This document shows, one piece after another, positions 38,140 to 47,430 of a DNA stretch of 64,000 nt. This DNA comes from an uncultured Lachnospiraceae bacterium (GTDB lineage: Bacteria > Bacillota > Clostridia > Lachnospirales > Lachnospiraceae): positions 1 to 64,000 of the forward strand of contig CADBCZ010000010.1 in NCBI GenBank assembly GCA_902793335.1, in the 5' to 3' direction. The position numbers were made by a program, and so were the translations under genes. Position 1 is the stretch's first letter; each line of letters starts with the position of its first letter. Below the pieces are notes generated by a model. The model had not been told where the DNA came from. It saw nothing but the letters and a program-made list of their open reading frames with translations, and did no database searches.

Positions 38140-39519
38140 ATGTATCAACTTGATTTTAACAATCCAATCCATGTACACTTCATCGGAATTGGCGGAATAA
38201 GCATGAGCGGACTTGCAGAGATTCTTCTCAAAGAGAATTTCAAAATAAGCGGTTCTGATGCCAAAAGCTCTGACATAATCGATAATCTCATTTCAATGGG
38301 AGCTATTGTCAACATCGGGCAATCCAAAGATAACATTACAGACGATATTGATCTTGTAGTGTACACCGCCGCTGTCCACGAAGACAACCCGGAATTTGCA
38401 GAATGTGTAAAGAGAAACCTTCCAATGCTAACAAGAGCACAGTTGCTCGGTCAGATAATGAATAACTACAAGTATTCAATAGCTGTATCCGGAACTCATG
38501 GAAAAACTACTACCACATCAATGTTATCACAGATTTTCATGGAGGCAGATACCGATCCCACTATTTCGGTCGGTGGTATATTGGATTCTATTGGTGGTAA
38601 TGTACGTGTCGGACAATCGCCATACTTTGTAACAGAGGCATGCGAATACACCAACAGTTACCACTCATTATTTCCTTATATAAGTATCATTTTAAATGTA
38701 GACGCCGATCATCTTGATTTTTTCAGTGGTATAGATGAAATTATAGACAGCTTCCACACTTTTGCGAAAAATCTTCCGGACAACGGTCATTTAATCGTCA
38801 ACGGTGATATGTCCTGCATTTCAAAAGTAACAGATGGGCTAAACTGCAACATCATAACCTTTGGTATGGGGGAATCCAATAATTATCGTGCAGTTGACAT
38901 CGAGGCAGACGAGCAGGGACACATGAACTTTACTCTTGTTGTCAACGGAGAGAAGCAGGACAGAGTACACATCAACATAGGCGGCACTCACAACGTTTCT
39001 AATTCCCTGGCTGCAATCGCTGCTGCCGACGTTCTCGGAGTGGACAGGGACAATTGTCTTTCAGGGCTCTCATGTTTCTCAGGTGCCCACAGACGATTTG
39101 AATACAAGGGAACTATAAGAGACGTCAAAGTAATTGATGATTACGCTCATCACCCTACAGAAATCAAAGCTACTTTAACAACAGCAACCAACACACCTCA
39201 CAATGAGCTTTGGGTAGTATTCCAACCACATACCTATACACGTACCAAAGCTTTGTTTAACGAATTTGCAGATGCTCTCAAAGGATTTGACCACGTAATT
39301 ATCGTAGACATATATGCAGCAAGAGAGAAGGATACAGGTCTTGTCCACGCAAAAGACTTAGCTGATGCAATCAAAGACTCAGGCACAGATGCAAGGTATT
39401 TAAGTACTTTTGCAGCAGTTGAAAATTATTTATTAAAAAATTGCAAAAAAAATGATTTGTTGATAACTATGGGCGCCGGAGACGTCTATTTAATAGGGGA
39501 AGAACTCCTCGGATTATAA
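38140..39519 (+). CDS. murC: UDP-N-acetylmuramate--L-alanine ligase
   Basis: A 459-residue MurC that adds L-Ala to UDP-MurNAc. It has VHFIGIGGISMSGLAEILL (about 10-28), the ATP loop VSGTHGKTTTTSML near 118-131 and the Mur ligase motifs EACEYTNSYHSLFP and DDYAHHPTEIKATL. I chose the ATG at 38140, 6 bases after AGAGGTG. It is followed by a hairpin region. It stands next to the lipoprotein gene and upstream of dnaD. Confidence 0.95.
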   Translation: MYQLDFNNPIHVHFIGIGGISMSGLAEILLKENFKISGSDAKSSDIIDNLISMGAIVNIGQSKDNITDDIDLVVYTAAVHEDNPEFAECVKRNLPMLTRAQLLGQIMNNYKYSIAVSGTHGKTTTTSMLSQIFMEADTDPTISVGGILDSIGGNVRVGQSPYFVTEACEYTNSYHSLFPYISIILNVDADHLDFFSGIDEIIDSFHTFAKNLPDNGHLIVNGDMSCISKVTDGLNCNIITFGMGESNNYRAVDIEADEQGHMNFTLVVNGEKQDRVHINIGGTHNVSNSLAAIAAADVLGVDRDNCLSGLSCFSGAHRRFEYKGTIRDVKVIDDYAHHPTEIKATLTTATNTPHNELWVVFQPHTYTRTKALFNEFADALKGFDHVIIVDIYAAREKDTGLVHAKDLADAIKDSGTDARYLSTFAAVENYLLKNCKKNDLLITMGAGDVYLIGEELLGL

Positions 39520-39527
39520 TTATACAC

Positions 39528-39640
39528 AATATCCACATTCTATATTTTGTCACTTGACAAGAATAGCGTGTGGATATTTTTATTTACATAATAATTCGAC
39601 GCTTTTCTCACCGACTCCTCGAAAAGCGTTATTATTATTT
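39528..39640 (+). terminator. Two successive hairpins after murC
   Basis: The first is AATATCCACA (39528-39537) with TGTGGATATT (39569-39578), followed by a T-rich tract. The second is ACGCTTTTC (39599-39607) with GAAAAGCGT (39621-39629), followed by TATTATTATTT. Either could end murC transcription. Confidence 0.6.
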
Positions 39641-39685
39641 GTTTTTTTATATGTTATTAACAGCATCCATATTTATGTTAACAAC

Positions 39686-39777
39686 AAATCCACACAATCC
39701 ACACTTCCCACAATATTCATCCTCCCCGCGCACAAAACACACGTTCTATTTCCTTTTTTAAAACACTGTGTTATAAT
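39686..39777 (+). promoter_or_regulatory. DnaA-box-like repeats and -10 element before dnaD
   Basis: Two adjacent 9-base units AATCCACAC (39687-39695 and 39696-39704) and a third weaker one (TTCCCACA, 39705-39712). Read as AAATCCACA and CAATCCACA they match the DnaA box TTATCCACA at 7 of 9. Further on, TGTTATAAT (39769-39777) is an extended -10 for the dnaD unit, with no good -35. Confidence 0.4.
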
Positions 39778-39825
39778 CCGTTTTGCAATTGAGAAAAACA
39801 CGATCTTATGGAGGATGAAACAGAC

Positions 39826-40938
39826 ATGGAAACCATTACAATAACTACAAAAAATCACGAAACCTACTCGTCTGTTTCAAACTTCTTTATAGATTATTAT
39901 ATGACCGAAGCCAATGGTGAATTTGTCAAGGTGTACCTCTATCTCGTTAGACTGTTAAACAGTGGCAGAGCTGTTACGGTAGCTGAGATAGCCGATCATT
40001 TTGATTCGACCGAAAAAGATATATGTCGTGCTATCAGATATTGGATCAAACAAAAGGTCATGAAGCTTGAATACACTTCTGATAAAATACTCACAGGCAT
40101 AACCCTTCTGCCTTTATCTCCAAAAGTATCCAAAGAGGATAATGAATCTCTTCTTTCGATGCTTGGCGTAGCCGAGGAGCCTTCAGAAGAAAAAACTCAA
40201 AAAGAGGATCCTGAAACTTCTGCTGACGAAAACGTCACTAATATAGAAGTACCAAAGAAAGTCAAATATAAGCCTGCATTTATTGCAGACAAGCAGGAAG
40301 ACGAAGACTTCGGAAACCTTCTGTACCAAACAGAAACCTATTTCGGAAAACCTCTCACTCAATCAGATCTACAGTCACTCTTATATATATATGAAGAACT
40401 CAGGTTTACACCTGAATTACTCGAGTATCTTGTTGAGTATTGTGTTTCTATCGGCAAAAAAAGCTGTCGTTATATTGAAGCGGTTGCAATAGAATGGTTC
40501 AAGAACAGTATAAACACTGTGGAGGCAGCCAAAATTGCATCTAAAAATTACAATTCAATATACGTTTCCGTGTTAAAACAATTAGGAATACCTAATCGTG
40601 TCCCTACACCAGCCGAGACAAAATACATTGATACATGGTATAATACATTTTCATTTAATAAAAATATTATAGTTGAAGCCTGCCGTCGTGCAATACTGGC
40701 AAATCCCCAGTCACCAACCTTTAGTTACGTTAACGGCATTCTTGAAAACTGGCATAAAAACAATGTCCACACTCTATCTGACATCCAAAAGCTTGATGAG
40801 CAGTGGGCGGCTAATAAGAAAAAGAAATCTACCGGAAGAACTTCTTTAGCCAATCAGTTTAACAACTATCAGAGTTCCACAAAAGACTCTGTTGTCGATG
40901 AATTCGAAAGCCTATTTTTAAAGGAGGCAAATAATTAA
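39826..40938 (+). CDS. dnaD: DnaD-domain primosomal protein
   Basis: A 370-residue DnaD/DnaB-like replication initiation protein. The N-terminal half (about 15-95) looks like a winged helix (VTVAEIADHFDSTEKDICRAIRYW), then a charged linker, and the C-terminal DnaD/DnaB_2 domain ends with the diagnostic YVNGILENWHKNNVHTL near 310. It helps load the replicative helicase. I chose ATG at 39826 after GGAGG at 11 bases; another ATG six codons earlier lacks a site. It is directly followed by dnaI. Confidence 0.88.
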   Translation: METITITTKNHETYSSVSNFFIDYYMTEANGEFVKVYLYLVRLLNSGRAVTVAEIADHFDSTEKDICRAIRYWIKQKVMKLEYTSDKILTGITLLPLSPKVSKEDNESLLSMLGVAEEPSEEKTQKEDPETSADENVTNIEVPKKVKYKPAFIADKQEDEDFGNLLYQTETYFGKPLTQSDLQSLLYIYEELRFTPELLEYLVEYCVSIGKKSCRYIEAVAIEWFKNSINTVEAAKIASKNYNSIYVSVLKQLGIPNRVPTPAETKYIDTWYNTFSFNKNIIVEACRRAILANPQSPTFSYVNGILENWHKNNVHTLSDIQKLDEQWAANKKKKSTGRTSLANQFNNYQSSTKDSVVDEFESLFLKEANN

Positions 40939-40940
40939 CT

Positions 40941-41939
40941 ATGTTGTTTAATGATGATCAATACGATGAGATAATGCAGATATACTACTCTCACCAGAGA
41001 GAGAATCGTGCAGAAGAAACTCGTCGCAAAGAAGAGATTTACAACAAAATACCTCGTATTGCAGAAATTGATCGCACTATTGCCTCCTCATCAATAAGTG
41101 CCTGTAGAGCAAGACTTAACGGCATTGCAGATAACACAGAAGATGTCATAGAGAATAATCACCTGCTTATACGCGAAAAGGAAGCTCTTCTGACAAAAAA
41201 CGGTTACCCGAATAATTACTTAAAACCGATATATACCTGTCCACTATGTCAGGATACCGGCAAAGTTGGTTATGATTACTGCTCCTGCTTTAAGCAGGCA
41301 ACTATTTCTATGCTGTACAGACAATCAACTTTAACCGATATTTTAGAAAAAGAAAACTTCAAAACCTTTGATCTTTCATATTATCCAAAGGAGTCAGATA
41401 ATATACATCCGTACACCCCATATGATAATATGAAAAATATTTTTGAAAAAACCAAAGATTTTACTAGTAATTTTGATATAAATGGTGGTAATATATTATT
41501 CTATGGCGAAACCGGTTTGGGAAAAACCTTCCTCTCAAACTGTATAGCAAAAGAATTGTTAGACACCCGTCATACAGTTCTTTATCAAAGTGCTATTCAT
41601 TTATTCGAAGAGGTTTGCGGTGATGCTGTAATGAGAAAAAATAACAACCCCAAAAACAGGGATATATACGAATACCTATATCGTTGCGACCTGTTAATTA
41701 TTGATGACCTTGGCACAGAATATACCAATTCGTTCGTATCTTCTGAGCTTTATAATATACTTAACACGCGAATGCGGGAGAAGAAATCAACTGTTATATC
41801 TACAAACCTTAACCTAAAAGAATTGACAGACAGATATTCTGACAGAATTTCAACCCGAATCTTCGCAGAGTACAAGGTTTACAACTTCTATGGCAGCAAT
41901 ATAAGACTAGCCAAAAGAAGAACATCTATCAACGAATAG
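40941..41939 (+). CDS. dnaI: DnaI/DnaC-type helicase loader
   Basis: A 332-residue AAA+ protein. It has an N-terminal helical region, a zinc knuckle CPLCQDTGKVGYDYCSC (about 95-111), then Walker A GETGLGKTFLSN (about 190-201), Walker B LLIIDDLGTE and an arginine-finger segment RISTRIF. This is the DnaI/DnaC fold that loads the replicative helicase. Start codon ATG is 3 bases after the dnaD stop, so coupling is likely. A Zn knuckle at the N-terminus is as in Bacillus DnaI. IstB-type proteins are related but usually shorter and transposon-linked; no transposase is here. Confidence 0.88.
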   Translation: MLFNDDQYDEIMQIYYSHQRENRAEETRRKEEIYNKIPRIAEIDRTIASSSISACRARLNGIADNTEDVIENNHLLIREKEALLTKNGYPNNYLKPIYTCPLCQDTGKVGYDYCSCFKQATISMLYRQSTLTDILEKENFKTFDLSYYPKESDNIHPYTPYDNMKNIFEKTKDFTSNFDINGGNILFYGETGLGKTFLSNCIAKELLDTRHTVLYQSAIHLFEEVCGDAVMRKNNNPKNRDIYEYLYRCDLLIIDDLGTEYTNSFVSSELYNILNTRMREKKSTVISTNLNLKELTDRYSDRISTRIFAEYKVYNFYGSNIRLAKRRTSINE

Positions 41940-41953
41940 AAGGAGATAAAATC

Positions 41954-43147
41954 ATGCCAAAAGACAGTCATTTACTATCAACCATACCTGTAGGACCATT
42001 GGGAATCATTGCAATGGATAGTTGTACTGAACTGGGAGAACGCGTTGATTACTACTTGAAAAAGTGGAGAACCGAGCGCGAGTTTTCAGAGAAATCCACT
42101 ATCGCATTTAATGGTTATACAAAAGATTCATATCTTGTTAAATCTCATTGTCCAAGATTTGCTTCAGGAGAAGCTAAAGGAGAGGTATTAGAATCAGTAA
42201 GAGGTAAAGACCTCTATCTCATGGTTGATGTAACCAATTACAGCATTGAGTATTCTATGTATGGAAAGAAATGTCCAATGTCACCGGACGATCATTATTC
42301 CGACCTGAAAAGAATTATTGCTGCTTCTGCCGGTAAAGCAAGACAGATTACAGTTATCATGCCATTCTTATACGAAAGCAGACAGCATAAAAGAAGTGGA
42401 CGAGAATCATTAGATTGTGCCATGGGACTTCAGGAGCTGGCATCTTTAGGTGTTGATAATATAATTACATTTGATGCTCACGATCCACGAGTACAGATGG
42501 CTATACCAAGACATGGTTTTGAGAACATCAGACCAACCTATCAGTTCTTAAAAGCATTGTTGAAATCTACACCGGATCTTGAGTTATCAAAAGAGCATTT
42601 GATGGTAATAAGCCCGGACGAAGGAGCTATGAACAGAGCAATCTACTTTGCTAACGTGTTAGGCGTAGACGTTGGAATGTTTTATAAGAGACGTGACTAC
42701 AGCAGAGTAGTTAACGGTAGAAACCCTATTGTTGCACATGAATTCCTCGGCGATTCTGTAGACGGCAAGGATGTAATAATCATCGATGATATGATTTCTT
42801 CCGGAGAGAGTATGTTAGATGTAGCAAAACAGTTAAAAGCAAGAAATGCAAAACGTGTTTTCGCTGTATCAACATTCGGACTTTTTACAAACGGACTTGA
42901 AGATTTTGATAAAGCAAAAGAAGAAGGAATTATAGAAAAGGTTGTTACAACCAACCTTACTTACCGTTCAGATGAGTTATTAAAACGTGATTGGTATGTA
43001 ACTGCTGACATGAGCAAATACATCGCTCTACTTATTGATCATTTAAATCATGATGTATCTATATCTGATATTCTTGATCCTAACGATCGTATCAGAGACA
43101 GAATCAATGAGTACAGACAATCTCACACAATACGCGAGAACTATTAA
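41954..43147 (+). CDS. prs: Ribose-phosphate pyrophosphokinase, long form
   Basis: A 397-residue PRPP synthase. The signature FDAHDPRVQMAIP (about residues 175-187) and the PRPP loop VIIIDDMISSGESM (about 276-289) are intact. It makes PRPP from ribose-5-phosphate and ATP for purine, pyrimidine and amino acid synthesis. It is about 80 residues longer than the usual 315, with a longer N-terminus and an insert near residues 80-110. AAGGAG lies 8 bases before the ATG. It shares an operon with dnaD and dnaI. Two terminators follow. Confidence 0.88.
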   Translation: MPKDSHLLSTIPVGPLGIIAMDSCTELGERVDYYLKKWRTEREFSEKSTIAFNGYTKDSYLVKSHCPRFASGEAKGEVLESVRGKDLYLMVDVTNYSIEYSMYGKKCPMSPDDHYSDLKRIIAASAGKARQITVIMPFLYESRQHKRSGRESLDCAMGLQELASLGVDNIITFDAHDPRVQMAIPRHGFENIRPTYQFLKALLKSTPDLELSKEHLMVISPDEGAMNRAIYFANVLGVDVGMFYKRRDYSRVVNGRNPIVAHEFLGDSVDGKDVIIIDDMISSGESMLDVAKQLKARNAKRVFAVSTFGLFTNGLEDFDKAKEEGIIEKVVTTNLTYRSDELLKRDWYVTADMSKYIALLIDHLNHDVSISDILDPNDRIRDRINEYRQSHTIRENY

Positions 43148-43159
43148 TTACTTGAACAG

Positions 43160-43185
43160 GGGTCGGAAACATACCGACCCTTTTT
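43160..43185 (+). terminator. Terminator after prs
   Basis: Stem GGGTCGG (43160-43166) with CCGACCC (43174-43180), 7-base loop, then five T. Confidence 0.85.
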
Positions 43186-43207
43186 GATTGATCTGTTTCA
43201 TTGTATA

Positions 43208-43242
43208 AAAAATACACGCACCGTATCGATGCGTGTATTTTT
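43208..43242. terminator. Bidirectional terminator between prs and PBP gene
   Basis: A 13-base perfect stem AAAAATACACGCA (43208-43220) with TGCGTGTATTTTT (43230-43242) and a 9-base loop. It lies directly at the end of the PBP gene. Confidence 0.88.
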
Positions 43243-43243
43243 C

Positions 43244-45685
43244 TTATTGACCTTCAACAACAGGAGCATCTGTCACTGGTGCCTCCGTAGCTTGCGTTGT
43301 AGGAGCTTCTGTAGGAGCTTCTGTAGCCGGTGCCGGCGCCTCTGTTTCAGGAGCAGGAGCTTCTGTAGCCGGTGCGGTATTTTCTTCTGCCGTATATCCT
43401 TCTGCCTCTGTTGTCTTCTCTTTCTTCTTTTTCTTCTTTTTCTTCTTATCCTTATCTTCGGAATCTTCGGATTTTGTTCCTGTATCCTTCCAGTCTTTAG
43501 TAGAACGTACCCACTCATAATCCGGAAAACCTATATCCTCAAGGCCTTCATTAATCTCTACATTGAAATTATGCCAGATTTTACCCGGATATGTAGAACC
43601 CCATAATCCTCTGGTCTGCTGTGGTGTATCATAGCCCACCCAGACACTGGTTGTGTAATATGGAGTAAATGCACAGAACCATCCATCAGTATTGTTATCA
43701 GTTGTACCCGTCTTTCCGGCGCATGACATTCCCGGTATTCCAAGTCCGCTGGCTGTTCCTCCGGTAAATACACCCTTAAGCATCGATGTCATCATTCTGC
43801 AAGCATTTAACTCATATACCTGTCTTGACTTTATCTTATCCTCTACAATTACATTGCCCTGCGCATCCGTAATCTCCCGGATACAGGTAGGCTTTCTGTA
43901 TTCACCATCATTCTCAATTGTCGCATATCCCGAGGCCATTTCAACGGTAGTAGCTCCATACGTCAATCCACCAAGACATGCTGCCATGTTCTGTCTATCT
44001 TCAATAGTCAGGTAGTTGAAATTCATGTTAAGCAGATATTCTGCTCCAACCTGCGGAGTCAACTGTCCAAATAATCTGTATGCAACAACATTCTTTGATG
44101 CCGCAACCGCCTGTGCCAATGATATCATTCCGGAATATGATCTTCCCGAATTTTCAGGCATCTTTGCTTCTTTGAATGGATTATCGTCTACTGTGGTAGA
44201 CGGTGTATATCCTCTCTCAAGCTGTGGTGTATATACAATCAGTGGTTTAATAGTACTACCAGGCTGTCTTGCACTCTGGTATGCCCTATTAAGACTATAG
44301 CCCTGAATCTCCTTCTGAGTTCTTCCTCCAACAATAGCAACCACTCTACCTGTCGAGTTATCTATACAGGTTGATGCTCCCTGTAGACGATAAATTCCTG
44401 TATCAGGATCTTTATCCTCATCCATCGAAAGCACATCATCCACGGTTTTCTGCAACAGTTTTTGCTTCTTTGGATCTATTGTTGTATATATGCGATATCC
44501 GCCTGTATAAAGGCTCGAATAGTACTCATCATAGGTCTCTCTGTATTTCTCATTGTATGCATGCTGTTCTTCTATGTTGTTAAATTTGTATTGGAATTTA
44601 AAACCATTTGCGGCCATAAGTGCTTCTGTTGCACAGAAATTAGTATATGTTTCGATATAATCGTGACTTATCTGTTTGGGTTCGGCTAATTCAATCTTTT
44701 CTTCTATAGCCATCTCCAATTCTAAATCATTGATATATCCCAGTTCATGCATATCTCTAAGAATCTTATCCCTACGCTCAATCGTATGGTCGTAATTGTT
44801 TCTTGGATCATAGTAACTTGGGCTGTTCGGGATTGCACATAAAAATGCCGCCTCCGAAACCGAAACCTCATCCAGATCCTTATTGAAATATCCCTTAGCC
44901 GCAGCGCCTATACCATAATATCCGTTTGCAAAAAAGATATTGTTAAGATAATACTCTAATATCTGCTGCTTTGTGTATTTCTTTTCCATTTCCCAGGCAA
45001 TAAAGATTTCTTTGACTTTTCTTTCCCACTTTAACTTTTCATCAGTATTCTCTTCCTTTGTTTCTTTTGTAAGGAATATACCTCTTGCAAGCTGCTGGGT
45101 TATAGTACTTGCACCCTGTGTTGCACTCTTGGTACGGAAGAAGATATATGCCGCTCTGGCAATACCTTCGTAATCCACCCCTTTATGTTCATAGAATCGT
45201 CTGTCTTCTACTGACACCATAGCTTCTACAAATGCCGGAGGAATCTCCTCATAGGTCTTATAGTAAACCTCTTTCTCACCGGTCACCTCTCGCATCTTCT
45301 TACCGTTTGCATCATATACAATTGATGTTTCATCCTGTCGGAAAGTCTCCGGTGTAGACTCTGAAACATACTCTATGGCATCATCTCTGTATTTTATGAA
45401 ATATTTTCCAAATCTTTCATATACATAGTAACCGCCTATTACAACCACCAGCAGAAAAACCACCAACAGATAACTTAGTATTATCCTGCGAACTCTTCTT
45501 TTCTTCTTGCGGCGTTCTCTTTTGGCCTGTCTTTTTCTAGCTTTTTCAACCTCTTCAGGTGTCTTTTCCTTCTTGTTAGCTGTTTTTATATCTTGTGTTT
45601 CTTTAGACTGTTCACTTTTCCTTTGAGTATTTCGGACAGCGTTATTACGCCCCTCTCCTGAAGTATTCTTTTTGTAATCAGCCAT
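43244..45685 (-). CDS. Class A penicillin-binding protein (PBP1A-like)
   Basis: An 813-residue bifunctional peptidoglycan synthase. It has a Lys/Arg-rich N-terminus, one membrane helix (about 67-90), a GT51 transglycosylase domain with EDRRFYEHKGVD and GASTITQQLARGIFL, and a transpeptidase domain with PGSTIKP (catalytic Ser), SKN and KTGTT. The C-terminus has a run of lysines followed by a repeated Thr/Glu/Ala/Pro tail (about 765-813) that would lie outside the membrane. GAGGT precedes the ATG. It is read convergent to prs. Confidence 0.93.
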   Translation of the reverse strand: MADYKKNTSGEGRNNAVRNTQRKSEQSKETQDIKTANKKEKTPEEVEKARKRQAKRERRKKKRRVRRIILSYLLVVFLLVVVIGGYYVYERFGKYFIKYRDDAIEYVSESTPETFRQDETSIVYDANGKKMREVTGEKEVYYKTYEEIPPAFVEAMVSVEDRRFYEHKGVDYEGIARAAYIFFRTKSATQGASTITQQLARGIFLTKETKEENTDEKLKWERKVKEIFIAWEMEKKYTKQQILEYYLNNIFFANGYYGIGAAAKGYFNKDLDEVSVSEAAFLCAIPNSPSYYDPRNNYDHTIERRDKILRDMHELGYINDLELEMAIEEKIELAEPKQISHDYIETYTNFCATEALMAANGFKFQYKFNNIEEQHAYNEKYRETYDEYYSSLYTGGYRIYTTIDPKKQKLLQKTVDDVLSMDEDKDPDTGIYRLQGASTCIDNSTGRVVAIVGGRTQKEIQGYSLNRAYQSARQPGSTIKPLIVYTPQLERGYTPSTTVDDNPFKEAKMPENSGRSYSGMISLAQAVAASKNVVAYRLFGQLTPQVGAEYLLNMNFNYLTIEDRQNMAACLGGLTYGATTVEMASGYATIENDGEYRKPTCIREITDAQGNVIVEDKIKSRQVYELNACRMMTSMLKGVFTGGTASGLGIPGMSCAGKTGTTDNNTDGWFCAFTPYYTTSVWVGYDTPQQTRGLWGSTYPGKIWHNFNVEINEGLEDIGFPDYEWVRSTKDWKDTGTKSEDSEDKDKKKKKKKKKEKTTEAEGYTAEENTAPATEAPAPETEAPAPATEAPTEAPTTQATEAPVTDAPVVEGQ

Positions 45686-45716
45686 AATCTACCTCATTTC
45701 CAGCTTTCCAAACATA

Positions 45717-47402
45717 TTATAAAGCAATTGAATAATTAGGAACATTTAAACTGTTGAAAATGTCCTGAACCTTAAGATTTGTAGTAAATATAATAATTTG
45801 ACGATTGAGATATTCTCCTATGCAGGATAATGTATCATATAATCTCTGCTCATCATAGGTAACAAAAATATCATCAATTATTATCGGCAAATCTTCATTT
45901 ATGATAACATTAGCAATTGAAAGTCTGAGAGCTAAGTATATCTGCTCAATCGTACCTTCGCTTAAGTAATCCATGCTTATGAAAGAATTACCACTCTTTA
46001 CCATTACTCTTAACTGGTCATCTATACGAACCTCTGAATATTTTCCACCAGTAATCTTAGACATAATCTCTGCAACCTGTGAATTGAGTATTCCTCCAAA
46101 GGATTCATAGATTTCTTCCGAAAGATCCTGTATACTCTTAATAGCAAGGTCAATAGCCTGAAGTTCTATGAGATTAGTAGCATTATTACTCTTAAGCTCA
46201 CTAATCTCCTTCATGTATTCTTCCTGATTAGCTCTTTCTTTTACTATCTCTTCCTGCTTAGCCTTAAGCTCTGATAATTTATTGGCAAGTTCTGCTTTCC
46301 TAGTGTCTTCGACAGCAGGAGCTTCGCTCTTAGCCTCCTCAAAGCCCTGTTCAATCTCTAATTCCTCTAACAACTTATAAAGCTCACTTCTTCTCATGAA
46401 CACTCTGATAGTTGTAAGCAATGCAAGAGCAATACCAAATATGATTATTCCCATCTTAACCTGAGGAACATTTGTCGGAATCAAATATGCAACACCAACG
46501 AATACTGCTGTAAGCAAGAGCGCCAATAACAATATCACAAATGAATTATCCAGCACACTCTTCTTGCCCATTTCTCGAAGCATCTTAATATCTTTTTCCC
46601 TTTTCGAAAGAGGATTCTCCGCTTCTCTTCTTGCTTCTTCCTCTTCCTTAAGCTTTCTCTGTCTCTCTTCTTCCTCTTCTACCGCTGCATTCTTAATCGG
46701 AGTAAACTCTATTTTGTTTTCCTTCTGATGGTTAAGCTCTTCCTCAACCCTCTTATATTCTTCTATTACAGCGTTGATTTCTCCATCAAAATCTCTGTCC
46801 AGTTGAAGCTTAGACGAAAGATCTGCAAGCTTTGCATCAAATTCTTCATCAGTAAATGCTTTCTTCTTATTGTTAAGCTCCGCTATAGCTCTGACAGCAT
46901 CTATCTCACCATTTTTTGAAGATGCCATATTGACAATATAATTGTTAAGTCTGTCAGCTATATCTTTATCTGTCGCTGCTTCCTGCTGTCCTATACACAA
47001 AGTATTAACATATGTACTCTTGTCAGTGTTGATTACCGTACCATAAAGATTGTGATCCTTCTTAAGTAAAATCTCCCGTCCGGTATCAATGTTTCTAAGA
47101 ACCGTTTTCTTCTCATTTTTCAAGAAGTTTCTCTCAACAATATATTCACCGTCTTCTGTAGAAAATTCCATCGATCCGGAATATGAAGCTCCGTTAATCG
47201 GTCTTCTCTTCTCATAATGATCAAATCTGGCTCCAACACCTTTGGACTTGTCAATTCCATATATCATATCAACAATAAAGTCCTTGGTCGTCGTCTTTCC
47301 GGCTTCATTGGCTCCATATATAATATTAACTCCGGGAGTGAGTGCAATATCTTTTTCATGGAACTTTCCAAAATCCTGTAAATGCAACTTATTAATTCTC
47401 AT
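45717..47402 (-). CDS. Compact SbcC/YhaN-like ATPase with membrane helices
   Basis: A 561-residue AAA ATPase of the SbcC/RecF type. Walker A is GANEAGKTTTKDFI (about residues 30-43), the ABC signature is YLSEGTIEQIYLALRLS near 487, and Walker B is LPIIIDDIFVTYDEQ near 507. Two membrane helices (about 285-305 and 315-335) sit in the middle, in place of the long Zn-hook coiled coil of SbcC. This resembles Bacillus YhaN but is much shorter than the usual 900 or more residues. It lies 28 bases after a YhaO/SbcD-like gene, its probable partner. Confidence 0.8.
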   Translation of the reverse strand: MRINKLHLQDFGKFHEKDIALTPGVNIIYGANEAGKTTTKDFIVDMIYGIDKSKGVGARFDHYEKRRPINGASYSGSMEFSTEDGEYIVERNFLKNEKKTVLRNIDTGREILLKKDHNLYGTVINTDKSTYVNTLCIGQQEAATDKDIADRLNNYIVNMASSKNGEIDAVRAIAELNNKKKAFTDEEFDAKLADLSSKLQLDRDFDGEINAVIEEYKRVEEELNHQKENKIEFTPIKNAAVEEEEERQRKLKEEEEARREAENPLSKREKDIKMLREMGKKSVLDNSFVILLLALLLTAVFVGVAYLIPTNVPQVKMGIIIFGIALALLTTIRVFMRRSELYKLLEELEIEQGFEEAKSEAPAVEDTRKAELANKLSELKAKQEEIVKERANQEEYMKEISELKSNNATNLIELQAIDLAIKSIQDLSEEIYESFGGILNSQVAEIMSKITGGKYSEVRIDDQLRVMVKSGNSFISMDYLSEGTIEQIYLALRLSIANVIINEDLPIIIDDIFVTYDEQRLYDTLSCIGEYLNRQIIIFTTNLKVQDIFNSLNVPNYSIAL

Positions 47403-47430
47403 TTTTTCTCCAATCCGCTTAACCTAACTT

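Noticed and set aside
40941-41939. IstB transposition helper
   Set aside because: The zinc knuckle and the neighbouring dnaD point to DnaI; there is no istA transposase or insertion sequence end nearby.
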